A DNA stretch of 64,000 nt from Cellulosimicrobium arenosum (GTDB lineage Bacteria; Actinomycetota; Actinomycetes; Actinomycetales; Cellulomonadaceae). Position numbers and translations under genes: made by a program. Below the pieces are notes generated by a model, which did no database searches, had not been told where the DNA came from, and was given only the letters and a program-made list of their open reading frames with translations. Every line of letters begins with the position of its first letter. Position 1 is the stretch's first letter. This document shows, in pieces, positions 17,457-26,878 of the stretch. The stretch lies in NCBI RefSeq assembly GCF_014837295.1, contig NZ_JACYHB010000013.1, positions 1-64,000 on the forward strand, written 5' to 3'.

Positions 17457-17512
17457 CGACGTGCCGACCCGACCTGGCCCGATCCGACCAGCAGACTCGG
17501 ACGGCGGAGAGG

Positions 17513-18208
17513 TCAGAGCTCGCGGTTCGCGCGCTCCAGGTCCTCGGCGAAGTCGACCTCGACCGCGTAGAGGTCGGAGATGTCCACCGGCGTGACCTTG
17601 ACGCCGTCGCGCTCGATGGCGAGCTCGACACCGCGCTCGAAGTACGCCTGATCGTCCACCTCGACGAGACGCTGCAGCACCTTTGCCTTGTCCTGCGGTG
17701 CCACGTAGTTGATGCCGACCGCCTCACCGAGCGCCCCGGCGCCCACGGTCTTCGACAGCTCCGCGATGTCGCCCTGCTCGTCGACCGTGTACTTGACCTC
17801 CTCGTCGCCCACGACCGAGGTGTTGACGCAGACGAACGACTTCTGCTGGTCGATCAGCGGCTGCACGCGACGCAGCACGTCCGGGTGGAAGACGACGTCG
17901 CCGTTCATCCAGAGCACGCCACGATCGCCGGTGACACGCAGGGCGCGCATGAGACTCTTGGAGGTGTTGGTCTGGTCGTAGACCTCGTTGTACGCGTACG
18001 TCACGTCCGGTGCGGCCTCGAGGATCATGTCGAGCTTGAAACCGACGACGATCAGCACCTCTGCCTCGCGTCCGTAGACCGCGCGGAGGTTGCCGAGCTG
18101 CTGGGCGAGAATGGTCCGGCCGTCGCGCAGCTCCGTCAGCGGCTTAGGGTGCGGCCGGCCCAGACGGGTCCCCATGCCCGCCGCCAAGATCACTGCCTGG
18201 ATGCTCAT
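17513..18208 (-). CDS. LicC-like nucleotidyltransferase, 231 aa
   Basis: MobA/LicC-type NTP transferase. It opens with VILAAGMGTRLG (residues 5-16) and has KPLTEL for the nucleotide loop, TNTSKSLMRAL, and WMNGDVVF as the metal-binding segment. Members charge phosphocholine, phospho-alditols or sugar phosphates with CMP or related nucleotides. Beside two CDP-alditol phosphotransferase genes, it is the best candidate in the window to make their CDP-activated donor. No TagD-like glycerol-3-phosphate cytidylyltransferase is present here. The substrate is inferred. ATG 18208 overlaps the upstream stop as ATGA, showing translational coupling. Confidence 0.8.
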   Translation of the reverse strand: MSIQAVILAAGMGTRLGRPHPKPLTELRDGRTILAQQLGNLRAVYGREAEVLIVVGFKLDMILEAAPDVTYAYNEVYDQTNTSKSLMRALRVTGDRGVLWMNGDVVFHPDVLRRVQPLIDQQKSFVCVNTSVVGDEEVKYTVDEQGDIAELSKTVGAGALGEAVGINYVAPQDKAKVLQRLVEVDDQAYFERGVELAIERDGVKVTPVDISDLYAVEVDFAEDLERANREL

Positions 18209-19503
18209 TGCGTTCCTCTCTCGATACCTGTCGGTGCGGCGCTCGGCACGCTGCTGGCCTCGACCCGCGCTACCTCTCGGTCACGGATCTCCATGAGGCG
18301 CTCGCACGCAGCGACGAACCGCTGCGTGGACGCCCCTGGGGCAGTGTCGCCGAGATAGTGCTCGCGCAGCGCGAGGCGCTGATCGCGAGTCGAGTCATGG
18401 GTGAGCTCGCTGTCCACCGTGCCCGGCAGATCGCCGAGCGCAGCGACCGGCAACGCCGGCGCGAGCTCGAGCAGCGGGCTGGACGCGATGATCACGTCAC
18501 CGACCGGCCGGGTCACGACGATCGGCTCTCCCGTGGCGAGCCAGTCCATCGCGACGCCGGAGACGTCGCAGATCAGCAGGTCGGCCGCGGCGAACGCCGG
18601 TGCGACGTCGCCGTGGGTGTCGGTGGCGTGGGCGAGCCCCTCGTCCGGGGCGGGCGCAGCGGCCAGATACTCCCGGATCACCTTGTCTGCCTCCCCGTAC
18701 GCCGCGACGCGGACGCCGGTGAGCGGGTGCGGACGGTAGAGCACCCGATAGCGCCCCGACTCCACGAGGCCACGCACGATCGCGAGCCCGTGGGTGGCCA
18801 CGGTCCCGTACTCGGCTGACGGCTGCCCGCCCTCCCAGGTGGGTGCGTAGAGCACCGTGGGCAGAGGCCCGCGCGGTGCCAGCGCGCGCAGCCGCATCTG
18901 GCCGTCGAGCTGCGGGCGCCCCACCGGTACGCACCGGGCACGCGCGTCGTACAAGGTGCTGAACCGTGCCATGCGCTCGACCGCCGCCTGCCCGGCGACG
19001 AAGGAGAAGTCGTACGCCTTCGTCTGGTTGGAGACGGTGACGAGCTTGTCGCTGTCGCCGTGCATGAGCGAAGCGTGCACGAGCTGTCCGAAGCGCAGGC
19101 AGGTGAAGTTCTGCGGGTTGTGGTTGACGTAGAGCGCAAGCTTCGTGGGCGATCGGGCGAGGACGTCGTCGAGCGTCGTGTAGTGCGCCACGGTGCGCAC
19201 GTCCAGCCCGCTGTCACGGCGGATCGCGCGCGCCGTGCGGGAGTCCTGGGTCACGATGACGACCGGGTGCTCGGCATGCAGCGCGCGAAAGGTGTCGTAC
19301 CACTGCTCGATCTGGTAGAGCGCATCAGGAGTGTCGGCGAAATAGACCAGCACCTCGTACGGCCACGACGTGCCGAGCAGCGCCTCGTCCTCGCCGAGCC
19401 CGTCCGGCATGCCGCCCGGAAGCATCCCCAACCGACGGACGAGCTTGCCTCCCAAGGACCGCATCCGGCGCCGCACGGTGGCGGCCCGGGGTGTGGCAGG
19501 CAT
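18205..19503 (-). CDS. second TagB-like CDP-alditol phosphotransferase, 432 aa
   Basis: Paralogue of the enzyme at 16070-17401, with the same order of motifs: VYFADTPDALYQIEQW, VNHNPQNF, SLMHGDSDK (His148), YAPTWEGG, LYRPHP (His259) and ICDVSGVAMDW. I start at ATG 19503 because AGGAG lies about 6 bases upstream; a GTG two codons earlier would sit on top of that site. The gene is downstream of the GlfT2-like gene (116-base gap) and coupled to the cytidylyltransferase gene, so this strand reads galactofuranosyltransferase, phosphotransferase, activating enzyme. Donor and acceptor cannot be told from sequence. Confidence 0.85.
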   Translation of the reverse strand: MPATPRAATVRRRMRSLGGKLVRRLGMLPGGMPDGLGEDEALLGTSWPYEVLVYFADTPDALYQIEQWYDTFRALHAEHPVVIVTQDSRTARAIRRDSGLDVRTVAHYTTLDDVLARSPTKLALYVNHNPQNFTCLRFGQLVHASLMHGDSDKLVTVSNQTKAYDFSFVAGQAAVERMARFSTLYDARARCVPVGRPQLDGQMRLRALAPRGPLPTVLYAPTWEGGQPSAEYGTVATHGLAIVRGLVESGRYRVLYRPHPLTGVRVAAYGEADKVIREYLAAAPAPDEGLAHATDTHGDVAPAFAAADLLICDVSGVAMDWLATGEPIVVTRPVGDVIIASSPLLELAPALPVAALGDLPGTVDSELTHDSTRDQRLALREHYLGDTAPGASTQRFVAACERLMEIRDREVARVEASSVPSAAPTGIERGTQ

Positions 19504-19619
19504 GAGCACTCCTGATGCGTCGACGGTCAGCGGGGACGCGTCGCAGCATACCGTTCAGGCCGGCCGCGACCTTCGAGGCGCACGCAACCGGGCCGCCGGT
19601 GCGGGATATCCCACCGTTC

Positions 19620-21455
19620 CTAGGGACGTTCCTGCGGTGCGAAGGTCGCTCGCCAGCTCTCCGGGTCGACGAGCACCGGCATGGCCGCGCGCCATCGTGC
19701 CGACGCCTTCCGCCACCGCAGCGCCAGCCGCAGGTGTGCGGCGACGGACGCACCGGCCAGCCGCCAGAACTGCCGGGGATCGCGGCGCAGCCAGACGCCG
19801 GACAGGCCGTCACCGGCGAGCACCAGCACCGAGTCGTGGAGCGGCACCTCCCACCACGCCGCCTGCTCTCGGGTCAGGGTGACGCGCGGCGTCGGCCCGC
19901 TCGATCCGGGGCGCAGGTGGCGCAGCACCCCGCGCACCACGAGTCCCGCGAGCGCCGCGGAAGACGCCGGCTTGTTCCCTGGTTCCCCCGCTCGGACGCG
20001 GGGGGCAGCCGTGTCGTACACCGGGTCCCCGGCCCGCCGCACGACGGTCTCGGGGTAGAGGGCACCCACGGCCCGTGCCGCAGGCACCACACGCTCCAGG
20101 CCGCCGAACAGGTCTCCGGGGCCGGCGAGCAGGTCGCGCAGGGCGCGTACGTGCAGGTCGACGGCGTAGTAGCGCATCCCGAGCAGCAACTTCAGGTCGT
20201 TCGCGAGCAGCAGTGGCAGCAGCAGGCCCGCGCGCGGGCGGCGGGCGTGCAACAACGCTGTGGCCACCCGGTTGCGCTGGTGGAGGTACGCCTGCCACTC
20301 CACCGTGTCGTCCTTGTCGGTCCACGCGACGTGCCACAGCGCAGCGCCCGGGAGAGACACCGTGGCGTGGCCGGCGGGGCCGGCACGCAGCCCGAACTCG
20401 GCATCATCCCACTTGAGGAAGAGTGGCAGCGACAGCCCGACATCACGGAGCACGGCGGTAGGGATGAGACACATCCACCAGCCGTTGAAGTCGCTCTCGC
20501 CGCGGGCATGCAGCCACGGTGTGTCTCGCAGCGGCCCGGTCTCCAGGTCGTGCCACTGCTGGTCGGCCTCCGGCGGCCCCCAGTTGAAGGTGCGCTGGTG
20601 CACGACCTCGCTGAACGAGTTGAGCACCGTGGGGCGGTTCAGGTCGAGCATGTGCCCGCCCACGACGACGGGCACGCGCGCGGCGCGGTGGAACCGGATG
20701 GCGCGGAGCAGTGCCTCGGGCTCCACCTCGACGTCGTCGTCGAGGATGAGCACGGCGTCGGTCTCCGGGCGGTCGAGCGCCTCGAGCATGCCGCGCGAGA
20801 AGCCGCCCGAGCCGCCGAGGTTGCGCTGCTCGACGATTCTCAGCCTCGTGCCCAGCGTCTCGGCCACCTCGGCGTACCCGGGATGGTCGACGACGCGGCG
20901 CGAGCCCTGATCGATCACGAACACTGCACCCACGGCGTCGGCCAGCGACTCGGACGCCGCGATCCGGCGCAGGGTGGCGACGCAGTACTCCGGCTTGTCC
21001 ATCGTGGTGATCGACAAGCACACGTCACCCGTTCGTCGTGGCGCGACGTCGACGAGCCAGCGCGCGCCGGTGACCACGACATCCGTGTCGCCGGCGTCCA
21101 CCTCGAACCAGAGCCAGCCGCCGTCGGACATCCCGGCGACGTCGATGTCGAGGCTCACCCCGCCGCCGTCGAGCCCGCTCGCCATCACCTCCGTCCGGGC
21201 GGCGCCGCCCGGGTCGGTGCGCACCAGTCGCACGGTGCCGCGGCCCGTACCGCTCAGCTCGAGCCGTACGGCGGTGACCCCCGCCCAGCGCACCCAGTAC
21301 GAGGCCGGGAATGCCGAGAAGTACGTGGCGAACCCCTGGCTCGCCCCGGCGGGGACACGGACGGCACCCTCGACGACAGCGGCGGAACCGTCCTCCACCG
21401 CGAGCGCGCGGCGGGCGGGCGGGAGGGTCAGGATCAGCTCTTGCGCAAGGTGCAC
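19620..21455 (-). CDS. glfT2: GlfT2-like galactofuranosyltransferase, 611 aa
   Basis: This matches mycobacterial GlfT2, which polymerises galactofuranose from UDP-galactofuranose into the galactan of arabinogalactan, in size and layout. There is an N-terminal beta-barrel (1-140), then a GT2 domain from about 145 with TTMDKPEYC, FVIDQGSR, NLGGSGGFSRGM, the DDD metal site at 239-241, FLKWDDAEFGLRA (Asp350/Asp351) and catalytic-loop His375 in LWHVAW. A helical C-terminal region follows. UDP-galactofuranose can come from the Glf mutase at 39439-40626. GTG 21455 has no ribosome site, but TAGGGT ends exactly 6 bases before it, suggesting a leaderless message and its own promoter. Function as a galactofuranan polymerase is well supported; polymer identity is not. 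Confidence 0.88.
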   Translation of the reverse strand: MHLAQELILTLPPARRALAVEDGSAAVVEGAVRVPAGASQGFATYFSAFPASYWVRWAGVTAVRLELSGTGRGTVRLVRTDPGGAARTEVMASGLDGGGVSLDIDVAGMSDGGWLWFEVDAGDTDVVVTGARWLVDVAPRRTGDVCLSITTMDKPEYCVATLRRIAASESLADAVGAVFVIDQGSRRVVDHPGYAEVAETLGTRLRIVEQRNLGGSGGFSRGMLEALDRPETDAVLILDDDVEVEPEALLRAIRFHRAARVPVVVGGHMLDLNRPTVLNSFSEVVHQRTFNWGPPEADQQWHDLETGPLRDTPWLHARGESDFNGWWMCLIPTAVLRDVGLSLPLFLKWDDAEFGLRAGPAGHATVSLPGAALWHVAWTDKDDTVEWQAYLHQRNRVATALLHARRPRAGLLLPLLLANDLKLLLGMRYYAVDLHVRALRDLLAGPGDLFGGLERVVPAARAVGALYPETVVRRAGDPVYDTAAPRVRAGEPGNKPASSAALAGLVVRGVLRHLRPGSSGPTPRVTLTREQAAWWEVPLHDSVLVLAGDGLSGVWLRRDPRQFWRLAGASVAAHLRLALRWRKASARWRAAMPVLVDPESWRATFAPQERP

Positions 21456-21461
21456 GGGCCG

Positions 21462-21467
21462 ACCCTA
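21462..21467 (-). promoter_or_regulatory. -10 TAGGGT for leaderless glfT2
   Basis: On the minus strand TAGGGT ends 6 bases before the GTG start at 21455, which would place +1 on the start codon. No clear -35 is seen. Confidence 0.6.
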
Positions 21468-21489
21468 GCTCCCCACTGGTCCGTGCGGT

Positions 21490-23475
21490 CTACCAGCGCG
21501 CCAGCGCGATTTGACTGATGCGCACCGGCTTGCCCGAGTCCACCGCCTTGAGCGTCACGGTCCCCCTCGCCGCTCTCGGCAACGTGACGGTGAAGATCTT
21601 GTCGCTGTCGGTTGCCTGGTCGAAGTCCAGCGTTCTGTATGTCGTGCTTCCCACCGCGACCTTCAGCCGGCCGCCGCCCGGGGCCGTCCCGCCGCGGATG
21701 ACGACTCGCTTGACCTGCTCGGTACCGCGAAGCTTGAGCACCGCGCCGCTCTTCGTCGTCTTGTAGGCGTAGTCACCCCAGTAAGGAGTGCCGGTGACCT
21801 TCGTCCATCCACTCGACTTGACCCAGTCCGACGGCTGAATCGGTGTGGAGGTCTTCACCAACGTCGTGAGGGGCCCGCGCTCCCAGTTCTGCCCGATCGC
21901 CCGCACAGCGAGCTGCTTGGCCAGGCCCTCGCTCTGGCTGACGGTCATCGAGGTGCCCGTTGTCGCACCCACCACCCGCCAGTAGTTCGTGGACGGCATC
22001 GTCGAGTCCCACTGCGCGTAGCGCTGCAGCACCTGATAGGTGCGGGCTCCCGAGACCTTCTTCCACCTGTAGGTGGTCGTGCCGTACCACTGCACCGGTT
22101 GCTGCGTCGCGAGGGGTTTGACCGTGGCCGGTTTCCCGACCGCCCAGGTCGCCGCGCCGTACTTCTTGACCGCCGCCTTGCGGCGGGCCTCTGCCCCGGA
22201 ACGGATGTCGCTCATCTTGGCAGCCAGGTACCTGCCGGGACAGGCGGTCTCGTTGGTGGTGCGGTGCATGAGCACGCGGAGAACCTTGACCTTCGTCCCG
22301 GGTCTCGCCCGTGTCCCCGAGCCAGAGCTCCCGCCCGTGACCAGGGTGGTCGCGCCCGTCGCCGTGAAGCCGTACTGGTAGGACTTCCAGGCCACCACCT
22401 TCTGCAACGCCGTGATGAGTGAGCTCGTCGGGCGGGCGGTGTCATAGTTCCCCATCGCGGAGACGCCGACGGTTCCGGTGTTGTAGCCACCCGCCTGTGC
22501 GCCGATGGGGTTGTCCCACCGCGAGCTCGTGCGTCCCTCGAACACGTTGCCGAACTTGTCCACGAGGTACTGGTAGCCGATGTCGGGCCAATCACGAGAC
22601 TTCGTGTGATAGGCGTAGATTCCGCGCACCAGCGCCGCTGACTGGCTCTCCTTGTAGCTGTTCGTCCCGGCGGTGTGGTGCACGTAGATGGCGTGCAGCG
22701 ACTTCGACGTCTCGGGCCAGTTGCTGGCCAACGACTCGTCGGCTCCCCAGCCCGCCCGGGAGACGATCTTCGGCCGGATCTCGAACCCGGTGGCGGCGTT
22801 CGCGGACGACGCCGGCGCCTGGTCCTCTCCCACGTACGCGTCGGCGCGCGACGTGCCTGGATCGACGACGTCGACCTGCAGACCGCTGGGCACCTTGCCA
22901 CTGACCGTGCGAACGCGCGCCTGGACGCCGTCGGCGCCGGTCGTCACGAGCGGCTCCGTCCCCGCGCGGCCACCGGGGACGTCGTTGTCGTCGACGCCGA
23001 GCGACTGCCATTCGCTCCAGCTCCCGGACTCGCGCAGCCGCACCGCCACATCGGTGACCTCCTCGCCCGAGGAGGCATCCCACGTCACGCCCGCGACGAG
23101 GAAGTCCTGCGTGGTGGTCCGTTCGCTCAGCGCCGCGAGCGCGCCGTCAGCATCGCCGGTGCCGGAATCGGCGACCGTACCCGTGCCGAGGTCGAGCGCC
23201 TCCGCCTTCACTGCACCCTCGACCTCGTCCTGCGCGGCGCCCCCGCCCTGGTTCCCGAGCTCGGCGTGCGCGTGTCCGACCGCCTCGTCGAGCGCTCCTC
23301 GTTCGCGCTTCGCGTCGGCGTCGACGCCGTCCAGCTCCACCTCGTCCACGTCGGGGCTCACAGCGTGCGCCTGAGGAACCGGCAACGTGACAGTGGGGAC
23401 GACGACCCCCACGCAGGCCAGGGACACGACCGTCGTCGTCGCTATGCCGAGCCGCAATATTCTCCGGGCCACCAT
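21490..23475 (-). CDS. secreted N-acetylmuramoyl-L-alanine amidase, 661 aa
   Basis: The signal peptide spans residues 1-38 (RRILRLGIATTTVVSLACVG, cut after AHA). An Ala/Asp-rich linker and a beta domain (about 95-205) come before an amidase_2/PGRP domain starting at IVSRAGWGADES, with zinc-ligand candidates in YVHHTAGTN, MHRTTNETACPG and YQYLVDKFGNVFEGR. The C-terminal 200 residues look like two beta-sandwich modules and may bind wall. It cleaves the bond between MurNAc and the stem peptide outside the cell. ATG 23475 has GGGGAG about 8 bases upstream. It is divergent from a SpoIID-like gene and upstream of glfT2, which appears to have its own promoter. Confidence 0.88.
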   Translation of the reverse strand: MVARRILRLGIATTTVVSLACVGVVVPTVTLPVPQAHAVSPDVDEVELDGVDADAKRERGALDEAVGHAHAELGNQGGGAAQDEVEGAVKAEALDLGTGTVADSGTGDADGALAALSERTTTQDFLVAGVTWDASSGEEVTDVAVRLRESGSWSEWQSLGVDDNDVPGGRAGTEPLVTTGADGVQARVRTVSGKVPSGLQVDVVDPGTSRADAYVGEDQAPASSANAATGFEIRPKIVSRAGWGADESLASNWPETSKSLHAIYVHHTAGTNSYKESQSAALVRGIYAYHTKSRDWPDIGYQYLVDKFGNVFEGRTSSRWDNPIGAQAGGYNTGTVGVSAMGNYDTARPTSSLITALQKVVAWKSYQYGFTATGATTLVTGGSSGSGTRARPGTKVKVLRVLMHRTTNETACPGRYLAAKMSDIRSGAEARRKAAVKKYGAATWAVGKPATVKPLATQQPVQWYGTTTYRWKKVSGARTYQVLQRYAQWDSTMPSTNYWRVVGATTGTSMTVSQSEGLAKQLAVRAIGQNWERGPLTTLVKTSTPIQPSDWVKSSGWTKVTGTPYWGDYAYKTTKSGAVLKLRGTEQVKRVVIRGGTAPGGGRLKVAVGSTTYRTLDFDQATDSDKIFTVTLPRAARGTVTLKAVDSGKPVRISQIALARW

Positions 23476-23653
23476 GTTCGTCTCCCCTCGTCGGCCAGGT
23501 GTCAGCCCCCTGTCGCCCAGGTATCCAACCCGAACGACGATAGGGACAGACCACTCGATCGGCACCTCGAAGCCTGGGTCGGGAACGTTCCGCATGCCGG
23601 CCCGTGCTTCCCGGGGGACAGTGTGGGGAGGAGAATCCAGGGAGGGGACGACG
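23476..23653. promoter_or_regulatory. divergent amidase/spoIID-like control region with GGAACGTTCC
   Basis: This 178-base gap holds both promoters. A perfect 10-base palindrome, GGAACGTTCC, lies at 23582-23591. GGAAC is the usual -35 core of ECF sigma factors such as SigE or SigR, and the palindrome presents it in both directions, but no matching -10 is convincing on either side. Function is speculative. Confidence 0.4.
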
Positions 23654-25015
23654 ATGACGCGCGAACGCACTGACCGGCCCATCGCGCAGCGCGGTGACCG
23701 CACACGACGACGCACCGGTCTCCGGCGGCTCCTGGCGGTCGTCGTCTCCGGGCTGCTCGCTGTGGGCTCGTCCCTGATCGTCACGGGCCCGGCGCAGGCG
23801 GCGGTTCCGACATCCTTCACCATCAACGGTTCGGGCTTCGGGCACGGTGTGGGTATGCCACAGTACGGCGCCTACGAGCTGTCACGTCGCGGGAACCCGA
23901 GCTGGGACATCCTGCAGAGGTACTACTCCGGCGCCAAGGTGGCGTGGAAGACGACCCCGCTGAACGTGCTGGTGCAGGTCTTCGGCCCGGACCCGTACAG
24001 CTCGCCCAGCTACGGCGACACCGTCGACTGGACCAAGGTCACGGTGACCGGTGGCGACTGGCGGGTCCGGAGCTCCGCGGGCAAGACCCTGGCGTCGGGA
24101 CAGGGCACGACCACGCTCCGAGTCGGTGTGATGGCCGACGGACGGGCGAAGATCGCAGTCGGCGACACGAAGTACTACGGCCATCTGCTGCGCATCCACT
24201 GGTCGGGCACCCGCTACTACAAGCCCACGGGCAAGCCCGCCGTGGTGACTGTCACGGGAGCGCACGGCGCATACCGGCACGGCCGGCTGAACCTCACTGC
24301 CCGCGCGGGTGTCCCGAATCTCACCAACGAGCTGCGACTCAACACCGAGTACCTGTACGGCATCGCCGAGATGCCGTCGTCGTGGGGGCTCGCCGGTGGC
24401 CGCTCCGCTCTGGCGGCACAGGCCATCACGGCCCGCTCGTACGCGCTGTCGAAGATGACGGTCAACGACCGCTGCCTGTGCCATGTCGTCGACGACGTCC
24501 GCGACCAGCAGTTCACCGGCTGGAAGAAGGAGAACGAGGGGACGGGCGGGAAGTACGGCAAGGCCTGGATGGCAGGAGTGGACCCCACCGTGAGCACCGA
24601 GACGAAGGCGCGGGTGCTGACCTACGGCGGCACCCCCGTCGCGGCGCACTACTACTCCTCCAGCGGCGGCCGGACGGCGAACTCGGAGGACGTGTGGTCG
24701 TCCCGCATCTCCTACGAGCGGTCGGTGTCCGACCCGTACAGCAAGGCTGCTCCCGGGAACAGCTACCGGTCCTGGTCGCGCAAGCTCACGCAGGCACAGG
24801 CACGCATTCTCTTCGGTCTGGACGACGTGAAGACCATCAAGGTCACGGCGACGTGGTCGAGCGGTCAGGCCCGCACCCTCACGGCGACATCGTCGACGGG
24901 GAGATCGGCGACGGTGACGGGCAAGGCCGACGTGGTCCGGTCGACCGTGGGCAAGCGGACCACTGCACGGTCGATGCCCGCCGCGTGGATCACCAGCATC
25001 ACCGCGGTGGCCTAG
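23654..25015 (+). CDS. secreted SpoIID/LytB-domain protein, 453 aa
   Basis: A long basic leader and hydrophobic core (RRLLAVVVSGLLAVGSSLIV) with cleavage after AQA (near residue 48) send the protein out. The mature part holds GSGFGHGVGMPQYGAYELSR, typical of SpoIID/LytB proteins, then the SpoIID core with AEMPSSWGLAGGRSALAAQA, ITARSYAL and HYYSSSGGRT. Sporulation SpoIID is a lytic transglycosylase acting on denuded glycan. In non-sporulating actinobacteria such proteins act in wall remodelling, but activity here is inferred. ATG 23654 follows GGAGGGG. It is divergent from the amidase, suggesting joint control of wall turnover. Confidence 0.85.
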   Translation: MTRERTDRPIAQRGDRTRRRTGLRRLLAVVVSGLLAVGSSLIVTGPAQAAVPTSFTINGSGFGHGVGMPQYGAYELSRRGNPSWDILQRYYSGAKVAWKTTPLNVLVQVFGPDPYSSPSYGDTVDWTKVTVTGGDWRVRSSAGKTLASGQGTTTLRVGVMADGRAKIAVGDTKYYGHLLRIHWSGTRYYKPTGKPAVVTVTGAHGAYRHGRLNLTARAGVPNLTNELRLNTEYLYGIAEMPSSWGLAGGRSALAAQAITARSYALSKMTVNDRCLCHVVDDVRDQQFTGWKKENEGTGGKYGKAWMAGVDPTVSTETKARVLTYGGTPVAAHYYSSSGGRTANSEDVWSSRISYERSVSDPYSKAAPGNSYRSWSRKLTQAQARILFGLDDVKTIKVTATWSSGQARTLTATSSTGRSATVTGKADVVRSTVGKRTTARSMPAAWITSITAVA

Positions 25016-25037
25016 GCGCCAGCCCTCACACCCGCCC

Positions 25038-25062
25038 AGCGCCGGTCACCAGCACCGGCGCT
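25038..25062. terminator. hairpin between converging spoIID-like and Trm112-like genes
   Basis: AGCGCCGGT pairs with ACCGGCGCT (9 bp) across a 7-base loop. It reaches the stop codon of the opposing gene and lies 22 bases past the plus-strand stop, so it may act in both directions. Confidence 0.65.
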
Positions 25063-25247
25063 CAGAGCGGCCTCGCGTCGTCCGCCAGCAGCACGGGGAT
25101 GCCGTCCCGCACGGGGTAGGCCACCGGCCGCTCGGCGTCGGTCGAGTGCAGCTCGGGCTCGCCGTCGGGACCGGTCCCGTCCACGAGCGTCGCGCCGGTC
25201 GCCGGGCAGCGCAGCGCCTCGCGCACCCAGGGGTCGATGGTCGTCAT
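25062..25247 (-). CDS. Trm112/UPF0434-like small protein, 61 aa
   Basis: It begins MTTIDPWVREALRCPATG and ends with PVRDGIPVLLADDARPL, the usual frame of the Trm112/UPF0434 family. These are small zinc-ribbon-like proteins which in other organisms activate methyltransferases. Only the first cysteine (Cys14) is present, so zinc binding is doubtful. ATG 25247 overlaps the manB stop as ATGA, a pairing frequent in actinobacteria. The partner is unknown. Confidence 0.75.
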   Translation of the reverse strand: MTTIDPWVREALRCPATGATLVDGTGPDGEPELHSTDAERPVAYPVRDGIPVLLADDARPL

Positions 25248-26743
25248 GCTCGCTCCTCGTCGGTCAGCGTCGACGCTCCGGCGTCGACGCAGCGCACGAG
25301 CGACAGCACGTCGTCGCGCACCTTCTCCATGATGTCCTGGTCTGCCGCCTCGACGTTGAGCCGCAGGAGCGGCTCGGTGTTGGACGCGCGCAGGTTGAAC
25401 CACCACTGCGGGTGGGAGCCCCAGTGCGAGACGGTGAGGCCGTCGAGCTCGTCGACCTCCACCGGCCCCGCCCCCTGCTGCGTCACGTAGGCCTCGACGA
25501 CGCGCGACCTCGCCGTGACGACGTCGGCGACGGTCGAGTTGATCTCGCCCGACGCGACGTACGGCTCGTAGATCTCCGCGACCGCGGAGAGAGGGTGCGG
25601 CTGCGAACCGACCGCGGCAAGGACGTGCATCGCCGCGAGCATGCCGGTGTCGGCGAAGAAGAAGTCCCGGAAGTAGTAGTGGGCGGAGTGCTCCCCGCCG
25701 AAGACCGCGTCGTTCTCAGCCATCTGGGCCTTGATGAACGAGTGTCCAACTCGAGTGCGAACCGTTCGCGCTCCGGCCGCGGTCAAGAAGTCGGGCACGG
25801 CTCGCGACGTGATGAGGTTGTGGATGACCACCGGCGTCACGTCGCCGTGGCGCTGCTTCTCCTTCTCCACCTCCCGCAGCCCGACGAGCGCGGTGATCGC
25901 CGAGGGCGAGACAGGATCTCCGTGCTCGTCGACGACGAAGCAGCGGTCGGCGTCCCCGTCGAACGCGAGGCCGAGGTCGGCATCGTGCTCCACGACAGCC
26001 GCCCTCAGGTCGACGATGTTCTTCGGATCCAGCGGGTTCGCCTCGTGGTTCGGGAACGCACCGTCCAGCTCGAAGTACAGCGGCACGACGTCCAGCGGGA
26101 GCGCGGGCAGCCCTGCACCCGTGCCGAGGACCGCGGGCACCGTGTGGCCGCCCATCCCGTTCCCCGCGTCCACGACGACCTTGAGGGGGCGGATCCCGGA
26201 CAGGTCGACGAGGCCTCGCAGGAACGCGGCGTAGTCGGCGAGAGTGTCTCGATCGGTGATCGAGCCAGAGACGGCGGCCGCGGCAGGCGTCCCGCCGTCG
26301 AGGTACCCCTCGGCGAGGTGACGGACCTCGGCGAGCCCGGTGTCCTGACCCACCGGGCGCGCGCCCGCACGACACAGCTTGATGCCGTTGTACCTGGCCG
26401 GGTTGTGGCTCGCGGTGAACATCGCACCCGGGACGCCCAGAACACCCGAGGCGTGATAGAGGCCGTCGGTCGAGCACAGCCCGATCCGCGTCACATCGAC
26501 GCCCGCGTCCGTCAGGCCCGCCGCGAACGCCTCGACGAGGTCGGGGCCGGAGTCACGCATGTCGTGCCCGACGACCGCACCGGGGCGCGTCGTCGCCCCC
26601 GGGTCACCGGTCGGCGCCTCCGGGAGCACGACCGCGTATGCGAACGCCGCGCCGATCGCCCGCGCCACCACCGGGTCCAGCTCGTCGGGGACCGTGCCGC
26701 GCACGTCGTAGGCCTTGATCAGGTGGGAGAGGTCGGTGCTCAC
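25244..26743 (-). CDS. manB: phosphomannomutase/phosphoglucomutase ManB, 499 aa
   Basis: This enzyme interconverts hexose-6- and hexose-1-phosphates to feed GDP-mannose or UDP/dTDP-glucose synthesis. All four loops are present: catalytic FTASHNPARYNG with Ser112, metal-binding FDGDADRCFVVDE, sugar-specificity GGEHSAHYYFRD and phosphate-binding RASNTEPLLRL. Length is normal for alpha-D-phosphohexomutases. The GTG start lacks a clear ribosome site, but TAGGCT ends 6 bases upstream, so a leaderless message is likely. It is co-transcribed with the Trm112-like gene. Confidence 0.92.
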   Translation of the reverse strand: MSTDLSHLIKAYDVRGTVPDELDPVVARAIGAAFAYAVVLPEAPTGDPGATTRPGAVVGHDMRDSGPDLVEAFAAGLTDAGVDVTRIGLCSTDGLYHASGVLGVPGAMFTASHNPARYNGIKLCRAGARPVGQDTGLAEVRHLAEGYLDGGTPAAAAVSGSITDRDTLADYAAFLRGLVDLSGIRPLKVVVDAGNGMGGHTVPAVLGTGAGLPALPLDVVPLYFELDGAFPNHEANPLDPKNIVDLRAAVVEHDADLGLAFDGDADRCFVVDEHGDPVSPSAITALVGLREVEKEKQRHGDVTPVVIHNLITSRAVPDFLTAAGARTVRTRVGHSFIKAQMAENDAVFGGEHSAHYYFRDFFFADTGMLAAMHVLAAVGSQPHPLSAVAEIYEPYVASGEINSTVADVVTARSRVVEAYVTQQGAGPVEVDELDGLTVSHWGSHPQWWFNLRASNTEPLLRLNVEAADQDIMEKVRDDVLSLVRCVDAGASTLTDEERA

Positions 26744-26749
26744 CCGGCC

Positions 26750-26755
26750 AGCCTA
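26750..26755 (-). promoter_or_regulatory. -10 TAGGCT for leaderless manB
   Basis: On the minus strand TAGGCT lies with exactly 6 bases between it and the GTG at 26743. Confidence 0.6.
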
Positions 26756-26878
26756 CCGAGGTGGAGCCGGGCGATCCCCGTCGCACAGCGCTCGAGTCAA
26801 TGATGCAGGTATGACCGCTTTTGCCGGGCGCATTCATGCATTCATCGAGCATCGCAACGGCAATGTCCTGTTACCTGT

